This document shows positions 28,569 to 38,244 of a stretch of 38,244 bases of DNA, in pieces. Where the stretch lies: the NCBI GenBank assembly GCA_027489095.1, contig JAIYAL010000087.1:1-38244 (forward strand). Direction: 5' to 3'. The stretch comes from Erythrobacteraceae bacterium. Lineage in GTDB: Bacteria; Pseudomonadota; Alphaproteobacteria; Sphingomonadales; Sphingomonadaceae. The notes below the pieces were generated by a model. It ran no database searches. It was not told the DNA's origin and was given only the letters and a program-made list of their open reading frames with translations. Both the position numbers and the translations under genes were made by a program. Every line of letters starts with the position of its first letter. Position 1 is the stretch's first letter.

Positions 28569-28949
28569 ATGAACGAAAGACCGCTCTCTCCCCACCTCGC
28601 AATCTGGCGCTGGGGGCCGCATATGCTGGTGTCGATTCTCCACCGCGCGACCGGCGATGGCATGGCACTGATCGGCCTGCCGCTGCTCGCCTGGTGGCTG
28701 GGCGCGCTCGCCAGCGGGCCGGAAGCCTATGCCAGTTTTCAGGACGTGATGGGCTCATGGCCCGGCATGGTGGTGCTGGTCGGCGTGTCGTGGGCGTTCT
28801 TCACCCACATGACGAGCGGCCTGCGCCACTTCGTGCTCGATATCGGCGCAGGTTACGAACTTGACACCAACCGCATGTGGTCAGTCGCCTCGCCGATCAT
28901 CGGCATCCTCCTCACCGCCGCCTTCTGGGCGGCCGTCCTGCTGAAGTAA
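28569..28949 (+). CDS. sdhC: Succinate dehydrogenase cytochrome b556 subunit
   Basis: RPLSPHLAIWRWGPHMLVSILHRATG; THMTSGLRHFVLDIG. Confidence 0.95.
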   Translation: MNERPLSPHLAIWRWGPHMLVSILHRATGDGMALIGLPLLAWWLGALASGPEAYASFQDVMGSWPGMVVLVGVSWAFFTHMTSGLRHFVLDIGAGYELDTNRMWSVASPIIGILLTAAFWAAVLLK

Positions 28950-28962
28950 GGGATCACTCAAC

Positions 28963-29349
28963 ATGGGCAACGGCACCCCCATCGGCCGCGTCCGCGGTCT
29001 GGGCACCGCGCATGAAGGCGCGCATCACTGGCTGCTGCAACGCTTCACCGCGATCGGCAACCTTGTGCTGATGAGCTACCTTGTCGTCAGCTTCGCGCTG
29101 CTCGGCGACTATGGCTATGCGACCTGCGTCAAATGGCTGCAACAGCCGGTCGCGGCGACGGCGGTCATCCTGCTCGTCATCTCGGTGTTCTGGCACGCGC
29201 GCCTCGGCTTGCAGGTGCTGATCGAGGACTACATCCACGAGCCCGGCTCGAAGTTCGCAAGCATCGCGGCGCTCAATCTGGCAATCATCGGCGGCGGCGC
29301 GTTTGCGATCTTCAGCGTCGCCGCACTCGCATTCGGAGGTAAGGCCTGA
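28963..29349 (+). CDS. sdhD: Succinate dehydrogenase hydrophobic membrane anchor
   Basis: Position between sdhC and sdh[24 protein letters not shown]. Confidence 0.93.
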   Translation: MGNGTPIGRVRGLGTAHEGAHHWLLQRFTAIGNLVLMSYLVVSFALLGDYGYATCVKWLQQPVAATAVILLVISVFWHARLGLQVLIEDYIHEPGSKFASIAALNLAIIGGGAFAIFSVAALAFGGKA

Positions 29350-31217
29350 TGGCAACGTCGGCAGCAAAGGGAACCGCGAACGACGTTGGAGGCGCGCACC
29401 TGACGGGCGCCTATACGATCGTCGATCACACCTATGACGTGGTCGTGGTGGGCGCGGGCGGATCGGGCCTGCGCGCGACGATGGGCGCCGCGGAAGCGGG
29501 GCTGAGGACGGCGAACATCTCCAAGGTGTTCCCGACCCGCAGCCACACGGTCGCCGCGCAGGGCGGGATCGCCGCCAGCCTCGGCAACAATTCGCCCGAT
29601 CACTGGACCTGGCACATGTACGACACCGTCAAGGGATCGGACTGGCTGGGCGATCAGGACGCGATCGAATATCTCGCGCGTGAGGCGCCGGCGGCGGTCT
29701 ATGAACTCGAACACGCAGGCGTGCCCTTCAGCCGCAATGATGACGGGACGATCTACCAGCGGCCCTTTGGTGGCCACATGCAGAACATGGGCGCCGGCCC
29801 GCCGGTGCAGCGCACCTGCGCTGCGGCTGACCGCACCGGCCACGCGATGCTCCACGCGCTGTATCAGCAGAGCCTCAAGTATGATGCGGATTTCTTCATC
29901 GAATACTTCGCGCTCGACCTCATCATGAGCGATGTGGGCGGCGAGAAGAAGTGCGTCGGCGTGATGGCGATGTGCCTTGATGACGGGAAGATCCACCGCT
30001 TCCGCGCGCAGTCGGTCGTGCTGGCAACCGGCGGCTACGGCCGCTGCTACTATACCGCAACCAGCGCCCACACCTGCACCGGCGACGGCGGCGGGATGGT
30101 GCTGCGCGCAGGCCTGCCGCTGCAGGACATGGAGTTCGTCCAGTTCCACCCCACCGGCATCTACGGCGCGGGCGTGCTGATCACCGAAGGCGCGCGCGGG
30201 GAGGGGGGCTACCTGACCAATTCCGAAGGCGAGCGCTTCATGGAGCGTTACGCGCCTTCCGCCAAGGATCTCGCCTCGCGCGATGTCGTATCGCGCTCGA
30301 TGGCGCTGGAAATGCGTGAGGGGCGCGGTGTGGGGCCGGATGGCGACCACATCTTCCTCCACCTCGATCACATTCCAGCCGACGTGCTGGCACAGCGCCT
30401 GCCGGGGATCACCGAGAGCGGCAAGATCTTCGCCGGGGTCGATCTCACCCGTCAGCCGCTGCCCGTCACCCCGACGGTGCATTACAACATGGGCGGCATC
30501 CCGTGTAACTACCACGGGCAGGTCGTCACGCTGGGGCCGGACGGCAATCCCGATACCGTGATCCCCGGGCTCTATGCCGTGGGCGAGGCGGCCTGCGTTT
30601 CGGTGCATGGGGCCAACCGCTTGGGCTCGAACTCGCTGATCGATCTCGTGGTGTTCGGCCGTGCGACCGGCCATCACTTGCGCGACAATATCAAGGGCGG
30701 GGCGAGCCAGCCCGAACTGCCCGCCGACAGCGCCGATTTCGCGCTGACCCGGCTCGATCACTTCCGCTACGCCAGCGGCGGCTCACCCACCGCGCAGATC
30801 CGGGCCGAAATGCAAAAGGCGATGCAGAAGCACTGCGCCGTGTTCCGCGATCAGAAGCTGATGGACGAAGGCGTCGCCAAGCTGGCCGAGCAGAACAAGC
30901 GGATGGAGGACATCCACGTCACCGATAAATCGCTGATCTGGAACTCTGACCTGATCGAGACGCTGGAGCTCGACAACCTCATGGCGCAGGCGAATGTGAC
31001 GATGGCGTCCGCTGCCAACCGCAAGGAAAGCCGCGGCGCCCACGCCCACGAGGACTTCCCCGATCGCAACGATGCCGAATGGATGAAGCACACCATCGCC
31101 TGGTTCGATGGCTGGGGCGGCAAGGGCGGCACGATGAAAATCGATTACCGCCCGGTGCACGAGTATACGCTGACGGATGATATCAAGTATATCGAGCCCA
31201 AGGCGCGCGTGTATTGA
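29349..31217 (+). CDS. sdhA: Succinate dehydrogenase flavoprotein subunit
   Basis: [49 protein letters not shown]; 622 aa. Confidence 0.98.
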   Translation: MATSAAKGTANDVGGAHLTGAYTIVDHTYDVVVVGAGGSGLRATMGAAEAGLRTANISKVFPTRSHTVAAQGGIAASLGNNSPDHWTWHMYDTVKGSDWLGDQDAIEYLAREAPAAVYELEHAGVPFSRNDDGTIYQRPFGGHMQNMGAGPPVQRTCAAADRTGHAMLHALYQQSLKYDADFFIEYFALDLIMSDVGGEKKCVGVMAMCLDDGKIHRFRAQSVVLATGGYGRCYYTATSAHTCTGDGGGMVLRAGLPLQDMEFVQFHPTGIYGAGVLITEGARGEGGYLTNSEGERFMERYAPSAKDLASRDVVSRSMALEMREGRGVGPDGDHIFLHLDHIPADVLAQRLPGITESGKIFAGVDLTRQPLPVTPTVHYNMGGIPCNYHGQVVTLGPDGNPDTVIPGLYAVGEAACVSVHGANRLGSNSLIDLVVFGRATGHHLRDNIKGGASQPELPADSADFALTRLDHFRYASGGSPTAQIRAEMQKAMQKHCAVFRDQKLMDEGVAKLAEQNKRMEDIHVTDKSLIWNSDLIETLELDNLMAQANVTMASAANRKESRGAHAHEDFPDRNDAEWMKHTIAWFDGWGGKGGTMKIDYRPVHEYTLTDDIKYIEPKARVY

Positions 31218-31228
31218 GGCCATAGTCA

Positions 31229-31954
31229 GTGCCGAGAAACCAGATCGGGCAAGCGGAATTTGAGGCGTCTTACGCGCTTGCCCGAGACTGGCTGTCTGGA
31301 AAGTTGTCGAGGTCGGAAGCTGTCTCGCGGCTTCACCTCGACTTCGGTGTCAATCGAGTTTCGGCTGGTGATTTGCTGCAAGCCATTTCGGCGATCCTGA
31401 AGGGCGAGGGTTTCACACGCTCGATCAGCGCCGCCGCAGCGGAGTTCTACGTCAAGCAAATCGCTCACGACGATGGTCTCGAGGCGGCGAAACTAGCTGT
31501 CGCTTCGATAGAAAAACACGTCGAGTATTATGAAGGTGTTCAGCCCAGCAAAATGCACAAAATGCGGGCTACGCTTGCGAGCCTGGGTGCATCACTTGCG
31601 CAATCCGAGCAGTCTGATCGTCGGCTTGAATTTGATGCAGAGATTTCCCGTTTCCTGATGATGTCGCCTGAGCAGCGATTTAAGGCTCTGCCGCCGGAGG
31701 GTCACAAGCCTGACGTGACCTTCGTATTGACCAAGACTTACAAGCGAAGTGCTGCCGTGGTCGCGCATGTGCTGTCACGTGCAAACGGGATTTGCGAAAC
31801 CTGTCGGACACCCGCTCCGTTTAACCGTTCATCGGATGGAGCGCCGTTTCTGGAGGTTCATCACCGGATTCAACTCGCCGCCGGCGGTGACGACACCGCC
31901 GAGAACGCAATCGCTGTTTGTCCTAACTGCCACCGCAAGCACCACTTCGGTTAA
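31229..31954 (+). CDS. HNH endonuclease
   Basis: GICETC...LEVHHRIQLAAGGDDTAENAIAVCPNCHRKHHFG. Visibly lower GC and different codon usage from its neighbours. Confidence 0.9.
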   Translation: MPRNQIGQAEFEASYALARDWLSGKLSRSEAVSRLHLDFGVNRVSAGDLLQAISAILKGEGFTRSISAAAAEFYVKQIAHDDGLEAAKLAVASIEKHVEYYEGVQPSKMHKMRATLASLGASLAQSEQSDRRLEFDAEISRFLMMSPEQRFKALPPEGHKPDVTFVLTKTYKRSAAVVAHVLSRANGICETCRTPAPFNRSSDGAPFLEVHHRIQLAAGGDDTAENAIAVCPNCHRKHHFG

Positions 31955-32099
31955 TCGCGCATTGGGCGCAGATCCTAAGCCCACCGCCCCAGACTATTTG
32001 CCCCGTGTGCGGCGTGTCTCGGCGGCAATTCGCCAAGCCCCTGATGGCCCTTGACCTGCCTGGAACACGCGGGCAGCCTCTGCGCCAAAGGGGGCGGCG

Positions 32100-32627
32100 A
32101 TGTTAGCAGGTGGTCGGGTCGCCGAGCGGCTGACGTGGTATTGGCAGGCCGAAGTTGCCAATGCCGTATTTGTCCCAGCCTCTTTCATCGCTCTGGCCTA
32201 CCTTTCCGGCGGGTCGTTAGGCTGGCCCACCTATACAGCGCTTGTCCCGGTCTGCGGATTGCTGGTCGTTGGCGGGCTGTATTGGCGCGGCAAGCTGCAC
32301 GCCTTGAAGGGCGACCGGGCCGCGCTTGATACCGCGCTGGCGCTTGCCGATCGCGGCGATCGGCCGCTGCTGGCGGTGACGCTGGCTGCGCTGGGAGTAG
32401 CCTTTGCGGGTTTCATCATGGTCTTGCCGGGCAGCACTGACGCCGACCGGTGGGGGGCACTCGCTGCGGCACTGCTCGCTGCGGCGGAATATGCGAATTA
32501 CTACTGGCGCCAGCTCCAGCATTTCGACAATCGCGCGGATTTCGTGCGGCTGGTGCGGGGCGAGGGGTTTCGGCCTGCCAAGCTCGCGCTGGATCTGCGC
32601 GCATGGCGCGCGGCGAGGCGGACGTGA
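32100..32627 (+). CDS. Hypothetical membrane protein
   Basis: ORF with several hydrophobic segments (LLAVTLAALGVAFAGFIMVLPG); no family recognised. Confidence 0.65.
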   Translation: MLAGGRVAERLTWYWQAEVANAVFVPASFIALAYLSGGSLGWPTYTALVPVCGLLVVGGLYWRGKLHALKGDRAALDTALALADRGDRPLLAVTLAALGVAFAGFIMVLPGSTDADRWGALAAALLAAAEYANYYWRQLQHFDNRADFVRLVRGEGFRPAKLALDLRAWRAARRT

Positions 32628-32691
32628 TCGTCCGCTTGACGGCTCGCCTGCGCGCAGGCAGCTTGGCCAAGCAATGAGCAGGGGCGCAATC

Positions 32692-33672
32692 ATGGGGAAG
32701 CTTTGGGCAGGCGCGCTGGTGGCGCTCGCCGCTGTGCCCGCGCTCTCGCAATCCTCCGCGCCCGCCAACCCCGCCCAACCCCCGGAGCACACGCTGCCCT
32801 GGCCCGATCTTGCCACCGGCACCAGTGAGGGTGAGCGGCGCAAGAGCTACGAGCTTGGCCCCGAGCTTCGCCGCGGGGTTTCGGCTGCCGCGATGCGGCT
32901 CCAGCAGCGCCGGCTCGATGCCGCGCTGGCCGCGCTGGCGCCGCAACAGCCCGGCACGGCGGAGGCCTATGTGCTTTCCATCGCGCTCGACAGCGATCCG
33001 GTGTTTGCCCGCGAGGCGCGTGAGGCGGGGCGGGTGCTGGCGGCGCGCTACGGCGCCACGGCGCGCAGTTTGACGCTGGCGGGGCCGGACGGCGTCTCGG
33101 ACGATCTGCCCCAAGGCTCGATCTCTGCGCTGTTGCAGGCGATCAGCCACCTCGGCACGGTGATGGACACCAAGGAGGACGTGCTGGTGCTCTACACCAC
33201 CAGCCACGGCGCCGATATCGGCCTTGCCTACCACTATGGCGATGTCGGTTATGGCATCCTCTCCCCCCAGCGCTTGAAGGCGGCGCTGGCGGAGGCGGGG
33301 ATCGCGCGGCGGGTGCTGATCCTTTCGGCCTGCTACTCCGGCGTGTTCGTGCCGGTGCTGGCGAGCCCCGACACCGCGATCCTCACCGCTGCGGCCAGCA
33401 CCCGCTCCTCGTTCGGCTGCGTGGCGGAGAACGACTGGACCTATTATGGCGACGCGCTGATCAACCGCGCGCTGCGCCAGCCGGTCGGGCTGGAGGAGGC
33501 GGCGCGCACGGCGGGACGCTCTGTCGCGGAATGGGAGGCGAAAGCGAAATACCTCGCCTCGCTGCCGCAGGTGAGCATCGGGGCAGGGGCCAGGACATGG
33601 CTGCCAGCGATCGAGGCGGCCATGCCGCAGCAGGCCAGCAAGCCCGTGGGCCGCCCGGCGGCTGCCCAATAG
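32692..33672 (+). CDS. Secreted peptidase C13 (legumain/caspase-clan)-like protein
   Basis: Signal peptide MGKLWAGALVALAAVPALSQ; VLYTTSHGADIG (catalytic His-Gly) and LILSACYSG (catalytic Cys). Alternative start ATG 32674. Confidence 0.85.
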   Translation: MGKLWAGALVALAAVPALSQSSAPANPAQPPEHTLPWPDLATGTSEGERRKSYELGPELRRGVSAAAMRLQQRRLDAALAALAPQQPGTAEAYVLSIALDSDPVFAREAREAGRVLAARYGATARSLTLAGPDGVSDDLPQGSISALLQAISHLGTVMDTKEDVLVLYTTSHGADIGLAYHYGDVGYGILSPQRLKAALAEAGIARRVLILSACYSGVFVPVLASPDTAILTAAASTRSSFGCVAENDWTYYGDALINRALRQPVGLEEAARTAGRSVAEWEAKAKYLASLPQVSIGAGARTWLPAIEAAMPQQASKPVGRPAAAQ

Positions 33673-33789
33673 GGCGAGCCCACCGGCCAGGGCCAGCGCA
33701 AGCCGCCTCGCCATGCCGTTCGTCCGCCTCGTACGGCGGTATATCGAATGACACAGGGGGGCAGGGTTCGTTCACCCGCGCGCAAGGTT

Positions 33790-33820
33790 TACATCTGTAA
33801 TCGATATGACTACAGGTGTA
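33790..33820 (+). promoter_or_regulatory. Double BlaI/MecI-type operator
   Basis: TACATCTGTA (33790-33799) and TACAGGTGTA (33811-33820): two TACAnnTGTA dyads 21 bp apart, each followed by ATC, just upstream of the BlaI-like gene. Confidence 0.8.
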
Positions 33821-33846
33821 ATCAAGTGCAAGCGGAGGTGCATCCC

Positions 33847-34236
33847 GTGAACCCGTCCGACGAAAATTCAGGCGAACGCATCACCGATGCCGAGCACGCG
33901 GTGATGGAAGTGCTGTGGGATCGCCCGCGCCAGACCGCCGCCGAAGTGTGCGAGGAGGTCTGCGGGAAGCGCGGCTGGAGCCTCGCCACGGTCAAGACGC
34001 TGCTCTCACGGCTCGTCCAGAAGGGCGCGATTGCCGCCGAGCCTGATGGGCGGCGCTTCCTCTACACACCGCTGATCGCGCGCGACGCCTATGTCGGGGG
34101 CGAGAGCCGCCGATTGGTCGAGCGCCTGTTCGGCGGCCGCGCCGCATCGCTGGTCGCGCACCTCGCTGAGACCGAGGCGCTGTCCGAGGCCGATCTCGAC
34201 GCGATCGAGGCGCTGCTGAAGGAGCTGCGGCCATGA
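33847..34236 (+). CDS. BlaI/MecI/CopY family transcriptional repressor
   Basis: ITDAEHAVMEVLWDRPRQTAAEV...WSLATVKTLLSRLVQKGAIAAEPDGRRFLYTPL. GTG 33847 has a good ribosome-binding site (agcggaggtg). Confidence 0.93.
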   Translation: MNPSDENSGERITDAEHAVMEVLWDRPRQTAAEVCEEVCGKRGWSLATVKTLLSRLVQKGAIAAEPDGRRFLYTPLIARDAYVGGESRRLVERLFGGRAASLVAHLAETEALSEADLDAIEALLKELRP

Positions 34237-35960
34237 CCGACATGCTGCTGCATACGCTGGTCTGGACTGGCGTGTTGATCGCGCTGGTGCTGGTGCTGCG
34301 CCGTCCGGTGTCGCGCCATTTCGGGCCCGAGGCGGCCTATGCGCTATGGGCGCTGCCGCTTTTCCGCCTGATCCTGCCGCCGCTGACCCTGCCCGCATGG
34401 ATGTCGCCCGAAGCGGCCGCGCCCGCTACCGCTCCGGCTCCGACCGATGTGCTCGCTGCCGCGTCGCCGCCATCCGATGCGGTGATCTGGCAGGCCGCAA
34501 CACAGGCCCCTTCCGGGGCTGTGCCCCCGCCTTTGGCCGTGCCGATGGAAGCGGCGACGCCTGCCGGGTTCGACCTTCTGGCGATGCTCGCCGCTGTGCC
34601 GTGGCTGGAACTGGTGCTGTTCGTCTGGCTGGCGGGGGCGGCTGTCACCGTGTGGCTGCGCTTTGCCGCCTATTTCGCCCTGCGCGATGAATTGCTGGCC
34701 GATGGGCGCGAGGTTGGTCGGGCCAGAGGCAGGCTCGGCAAGGTGCGCCTTGTTGAGACCCCGGCGACCCATGCCCCGCTGGCGATGGGCGTGCTCGATC
34801 CCGTCATCGCCCTGCCGCCCGGTTTCATGGCGCTGCCCGATCGGCCGGCGCGCGATCTGGCGCTGGCGCATGAACTTGCCCATCACCGCGGCGGCGACCT
34901 GCTGGTCAACATCCTCGTCCAGCCGCTGTTCGCGCTGCACTGGTGGAACCCGCTGGGTCGCTATGGCTGGCTGGCGCTGCGCCGCGATCAGGAGGCGGCC
35001 TGCGACGCGCGGGTCATGGCCTGCCGCCAGCCGCACGAGCGCGCCGCCTATGCCGCGCTGATTGCCCGCTTTGCCGCCACACCCGGCGGCGCTGTCACCA
35101 ATGCCGCCCTGACCGCGCCGATGGCCTGTCCGGTGCTCGGCGAGAAATCGATCATCCACCGTTTGAGGAGTCTTGCCATGTCCGATCTTTCCCCCCGCCG
35201 CCGCATGGCCGGCCGCGTGCTGCTTGGCGCGGGTCTGCTGGCGCTGCCGCTGACCGCTTCGATCAGCTTTGCCGCGAGCGATGCCGTGCTCGAAGCGCCC
35301 GAGCCGCCCGAGCCCCCGGCGCCGCCCGAAGCGCCCGAAGCGCCCGAAGCCCCTGATGCACCCGACGCCCCCGATGCGCCCAAAGTCATGATCATCGACA
35401 CCCGCACCGGCGAAGTGATGAGCGACGGCGACAGCGCGGTCACCGAACGGGTGTGGCGCGATGCCGATGGCAAGGAACGGCGCGTCAAGATCGTGATGCG
35501 TGAACGCCCGGACGCGGAGTCGCTCGCCAAGCATCTCGAAGGTCTCGAAGAGCTCGAAGATCTCGAAGGCCTCAAGGGTTTGGCCGCAGCCGATCGCAAG
35601 GCGATGCTCGTTGAACTGCGCGCTGGGCTTGCCGAAGCCGACGCGGCGCTCGCCGATCTGCCGCGGGTGATTGCCCTGGCGCATGCCGATGCCGCCACGG
35701 CCCGCGCCTCGGCGCCGCGCGTCATGACCATTCAGGGTTGCCGCCCGGGCTCCTCGGAAGCGGTCGAGACCACCGAGGGCAAGGACGGCAAAATCAAGGT
35801 CATGATCTGCCAGTCGCGCGTGATGGCCTCGGCGCGTCAGGGCCTCGAGGAAGCCCGCGCCGAGATCGCCAAGGACAAGGAGATCCCCGAGGAGACCCGC
35901 AAGACGGTGCTCCAGACCCTCGATGCGCAGATTGCGCGCTGGAAGGACAAGGAAGGCTGA
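34233..35960 (+). CDS. M56 (BlaR1-like) membrane metallopeptidase with Pro/Ala/Glu-rich linker and non-PBP C-terminal domain
   Basis: LALAHELAHHRGGD (HExxH); HWWNPLGRYGWLALRRDQEAACDARV; 4-nt overlap with the upstream repressor. Confidence 0.92.
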   Translation: MTDMLLHTLVWTGVLIALVLVLRRPVSRHFGPEAAYALWALPLFRLILPPLTLPAWMSPEAAAPATAPAPTDVLAAASPPSDAVIWQAATQAPSGAVPPPLAVPMEAATPAGFDLLAMLAAVPWLELVLFVWLAGAAVTVWLRFAAYFALRDELLADGREVGRARGRLGKVRLVETPATHAPLAMGVLDPVIALPPGFMALPDRPARDLALAHELAHHRGGDLLVNILVQPLFALHWWNPLGRYGWLALRRDQEAACDARVMACRQPHERAAYAALIARFAATPGGAVTNAALTAPMACPVLGEKSIIHRLRSLAMSDLSPRRRMAGRVLLGAGLLALPLTASISFAASDAVLEAPEPPEPPAPPEAPEAPEAPDAPDAPDAPKVMIIDTRTGEVMSDGDSAVTERVWRDADGKERRVKIVMRERPDAESLAKHLEGLEELEDLEGLKGLAAADRKAMLVELRAGLAEADAALADLPRVIALAHADAATARASAPRVMTIQGCRPGSSEAVETTEGKDGKIKVMICQSRVMASARQGLEEARAEIAKDKEIPEETRKTVLQTLDAQIARWKDKEG

Positions 35961-35990
35961 TCGGGAGCCTCGCGGCGGGGACGGGGAGGG

Positions 35991-36485
35991 CTACTTCCCG
36001 CCCGCTGTCGGCCGGGGCCGCGCAGGATAGGCGCAGCCCCGGCCTTGCCCCCAGCCCTTGAGATAGGCGCGGCGCGCCATCCCGGCGGTATAGGCGGCGC
36101 GCAAGTTCCGGTCCGCCTCGGCCGCGCCCGTCACTTCGCGCAGGATGCCGCGAAACGGGATTACCGATCCGACCACGCTCTGCCCGATTCGTCCCTCGCT
36201 GATGCGGTCGCGATTATCGCCTTGGGCGATGTCATAATCCGCCCCCAGCACGCCATCGAGCGCGGCGATTGCGCTGACCAGCGCGTTGCACTTGCCCATG
36301 CCCTTGGTCGCATAGGGATCACGCGCCGCAGCTTGCAGAACCTCGGGAATGTCGCGCGCGTCGATGTTGAAATCGCGCAAGGGAGTCTTGCCGACCTCCG
36401 TTACATCGGGCTCGGGCATCACTTGCGCCCCTGCGGGATGCGCCAAGGCGAGCGCCAGGGCGGCAAGCGATGCGGGACGGATCAT
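35991..36485 (-). CDS. Hypothetical secreted protein
   Basis: MIRPASLAALALALAHPAGAQ signal peptide; start near the downstream end of the YpfJ-like gene. Confidence 0.6.
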   Translation of the reverse strand: MIRPASLAALALALAHPAGAQVMPEPDVTEVGKTPLRDFNIDARDIPEVLQAAARDPYATKGMGKCNALVSAIAALDGVLGADYDIAQGDNRDRISEGRIGQSVVGSVIPFRGILREVTGAAEADRNLRAAYTAGMARRAYLKGWGQGRGCAYPARPRPTAGGK

Positions 36486-36489
36486 CGGT

Positions 36490-37371
36490 TCAGGTTCCTT
36501 CGAAGAAGACGTTGCAGGCGGCGTCGTTGGTGCTGTCCAACCCGAGCTTGAGCGCCGCCATGCGCTGGCGGCTGGTGCCGTGGGTGAAGCCTTCGGGACG
36601 GACTTCCTGCCCGGCATTGCGCATCAGCGTATCGTCGCCGATCGAACTTGCTGCCTGCATACCTTCCTCAAGATCACCCGGTTCCACCTTGTCGCGGTTT
36701 TTTCCCGCCCACATCCCGGCATAGCAATCGGCCTGCAGTTCCATCGCCACCTGCAAGCGGTTGGCGGCGGCCGGGTTGCGCTGCTGTTCCTGCCGCACCT
36801 GCGCGGCAAGGCCGGTGATGTTCTGGATGTGGTGGCCATATTCATGCGCGATCACATAGAGCCGCGCGAAATCGCCCCCGGTGCCCGACATTTGTGCGAG
36901 CTGGTCGTAGAAAGTGGTGTCGATGTAGATGCCCTTGTCGGCCGGGCAGTAGAACGGCCCCGCTGCCGAGGTCGCGCTGCCGCAGCCATCGGTGGTGACC
37001 TTGCCATTGCGGAACAGGTCGAGGAAGGGCTGCTCGAACGCCATCCCGCTCCGCGCAAAACTCGCCTTCCACGTCGCATTGAGGCTGGCAAGCGCCGCGC
37101 AGGCCTCGGTTGCATAGGCGCTGGTGGCGCAGACCTGTTCTTCGCTCATGTCATTGCTGCCCGAGCCGCTGCCCGCGGCTGGCGCGGTCTGCTGCTGGAC
37201 GCTTTCGACCATGCCGATCGTCTGGCGCGGGTCGATCCCGAACACCACCGCGCCGATCAGCGCGATCACCAGCGTGCCGCAGCCCAGCCCGCCTGCGCGG
37301 CCCATGCCGCCGCCGCCGCCGTCGCTTGAGCGGACATTGATCTGGGAGGTGTCGAATGGGCCCAAACGCAT
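36490..37371 (-). CDS. ypfJ: YpfJ-family neutral zinc metallopeptidase
   Basis: MRLGPFDTSQINVRSSDGGGGG...VIAHEYGHHIQNITG...QLELQADCYAGMWA-type region. Confidence 0.92.
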   Translation of the reverse strand: MRLGPFDTSQINVRSSDGGGGGMGRAGGLGCGTLVIALIGAVVFGIDPRQTIGMVESVQQQTAPAAGSGSGSNDMSEEQVCATSAYATEACAALASLNATWKASFARSGMAFEQPFLDLFRNGKVTTDGCGSATSAAGPFYCPADKGIYIDTTFYDQLAQMSGTGGDFARLYVIAHEYGHHIQNITGLAAQVRQEQQRNPAAANRLQVAMELQADCYAGMWAGKNRDKVEPGDLEEGMQAASSIGDDTLMRNAGQEVRPEGFTHGTSRQRMAALKLGLDSTNDAACNVFFEGT

Positions 37372-37477
37372 CAGTGTTTCCCCTTTGAATTGGCCCGCAA
37401 AGCAATTTGCTGGACAGGCGCGATAGGCGCGGCAAAAGCGATTGCCGAATAGGTCGATCGTGCAGGAGTTGCGGCGA

Positions 37478-38230
37478 ATGCTCAAGGACAGGCGCGCTCT
37501 CGTCACCGGCTCGACGTCGGGGATCGGCCTCGCGATTGCGCGGGCGCTGGCAGCCGAGGGCGCCGAAGTGATTCTCAACGGGCTGGGCGACGCGGACGCC
37601 ATTGCGCTATTGTGCAAGGAACTGGGCGCGGCCTACAACGGCGCGAACCTGATGGATGCGGGCGCCATCGCCGCGATGATGGCGGAGATCGGCCCCATCG
37701 ACATCCTCGTCAACAATGCCGGGATGCAGCACGTTGCCCCGATCGAGGATTTCCCGCCGGAGAAGTGGGACGCGATTATCGCGCTCAACCTTTCGGCCGC
37801 GTTCCACACCACGCGCCTCGCGGTGCCGGGGATGAAGGCGAAGGGCTGGGGGCGCATCATCAACACCGCCAGCGCGCATTCGCTCGTCGCCTCGCCGTTC
37901 AAGAGCGCCTATGTCGCGGCCAAGCATGGCCTCGCCGGCTTCACCAAGACCATCGCGCTGGAGCTGGCGACGCATGGCATCACCGCCAATTGCATTTCGC
38001 CCGGCTATGTCTGGACGCCGCTGGTGGAAAACCAGATCCCCGATACGATGGCCGCGCGCGGGATGACCCGCGAACAGGTGATGAACGACGTGCTGCTCGC
38101 CAAGCAGCCGACCAAGAGCTTCGTTCTGCCCGAGGATGTGGCGGCCATGGCGGTGTTCCTGTGCAGCGATGCGGCGCGCAACATCACCGGCGCGAATTAT
38201 TCGATCGACGGGGGCTGGACCGCGGAATGA
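37478..38230 (+). CDS. bdhA: 3-hydroxybutyrate dehydrogenase (SDR)
   Basis: RRALVTGSTSGIGLAIARALAAEGAEVILNG; NNAGMQHVAPIEDFP; AHSLVASPFKSAYVAAKHG; SPGYVWTPLVENQI. Confidence 0.92.
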   Translation: MLKDRRALVTGSTSGIGLAIARALAAEGAEVILNGLGDADAIALLCKELGAAYNGANLMDAGAIAAMMAEIGPIDILVNNAGMQHVAPIEDFPPEKWDAIIALNLSAAFHTTRLAVPGMKAKGWGRIINTASAHSLVASPFKSAYVAAKHGLAGFTKTIALELATHGITANCISPGYVWTPLVENQIPDTMAARGMTREQVMNDVLLAKQPTKSFVLPEDVAAMAVFLCSDAARNITGANYSIDGGWTAE

Positions 38231-38244
38231 GGCTTTCCTCGCGC

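Noticed and set aside
29229-30761. 510-aa minus ORF opposite sdhA
   Set aside because: Shadow ORF of a highly conserved gene.
31229-33672. Complete restriction-modification or known defence system
   Set aside because: Only a solo HNH nuclease and a caspase-clan peptidase are visible; no methyltransferase or recognised defence partners, so the link is not supported.

Overview
High-GC alphaproteobacterial chromosome segment, most likely Sphingomonadales/Erythrobacteraceae-like judging from gene content and repeats (inference; no search was run). Housekeeping anchors are lepA, bamD, recN, ligA, prmA, sdhCDA and bdhA. Between them are accessory blocks: two tandem c-di-GMP genes; kup with a divergent truncated KdpD-KdpE-like fusion; an OprB-like porin plus an orphan chemoreceptor; three exported alpha/beta hydrolases; FAH and CinA-like genes; a DGPF/ECF sigma pair; a minus-strand SDR / B3 metallo-beta-lactamase / prmA / membrane AraC / fatty-acid-hydroxylase cluster; an HNH nuclease directly after sdhA; a C13 (caspase-clan) peptidase; and a BlaI/M56 pair with a visible double TACAnnTGTA operator. 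The strongest candidate for an undescribed system is the gene at 6383..7759 (-). It encodes the KdpD DUF4118 membrane module, a KdpD GAF domain and a remnant dimerisation domain whose phospho-acceptor His position is Glu. These are fused directly to a KdpE winged-helix DNA-binding domain. ATPase and receiver domains are absent, and the gene is divergent from kup. It looks like a phosphorelay-free, membrane-anchored one-component regulator derived from a collapsed two-component system. No rRNA, tRNA, CRISPR array or transposase was recognised.
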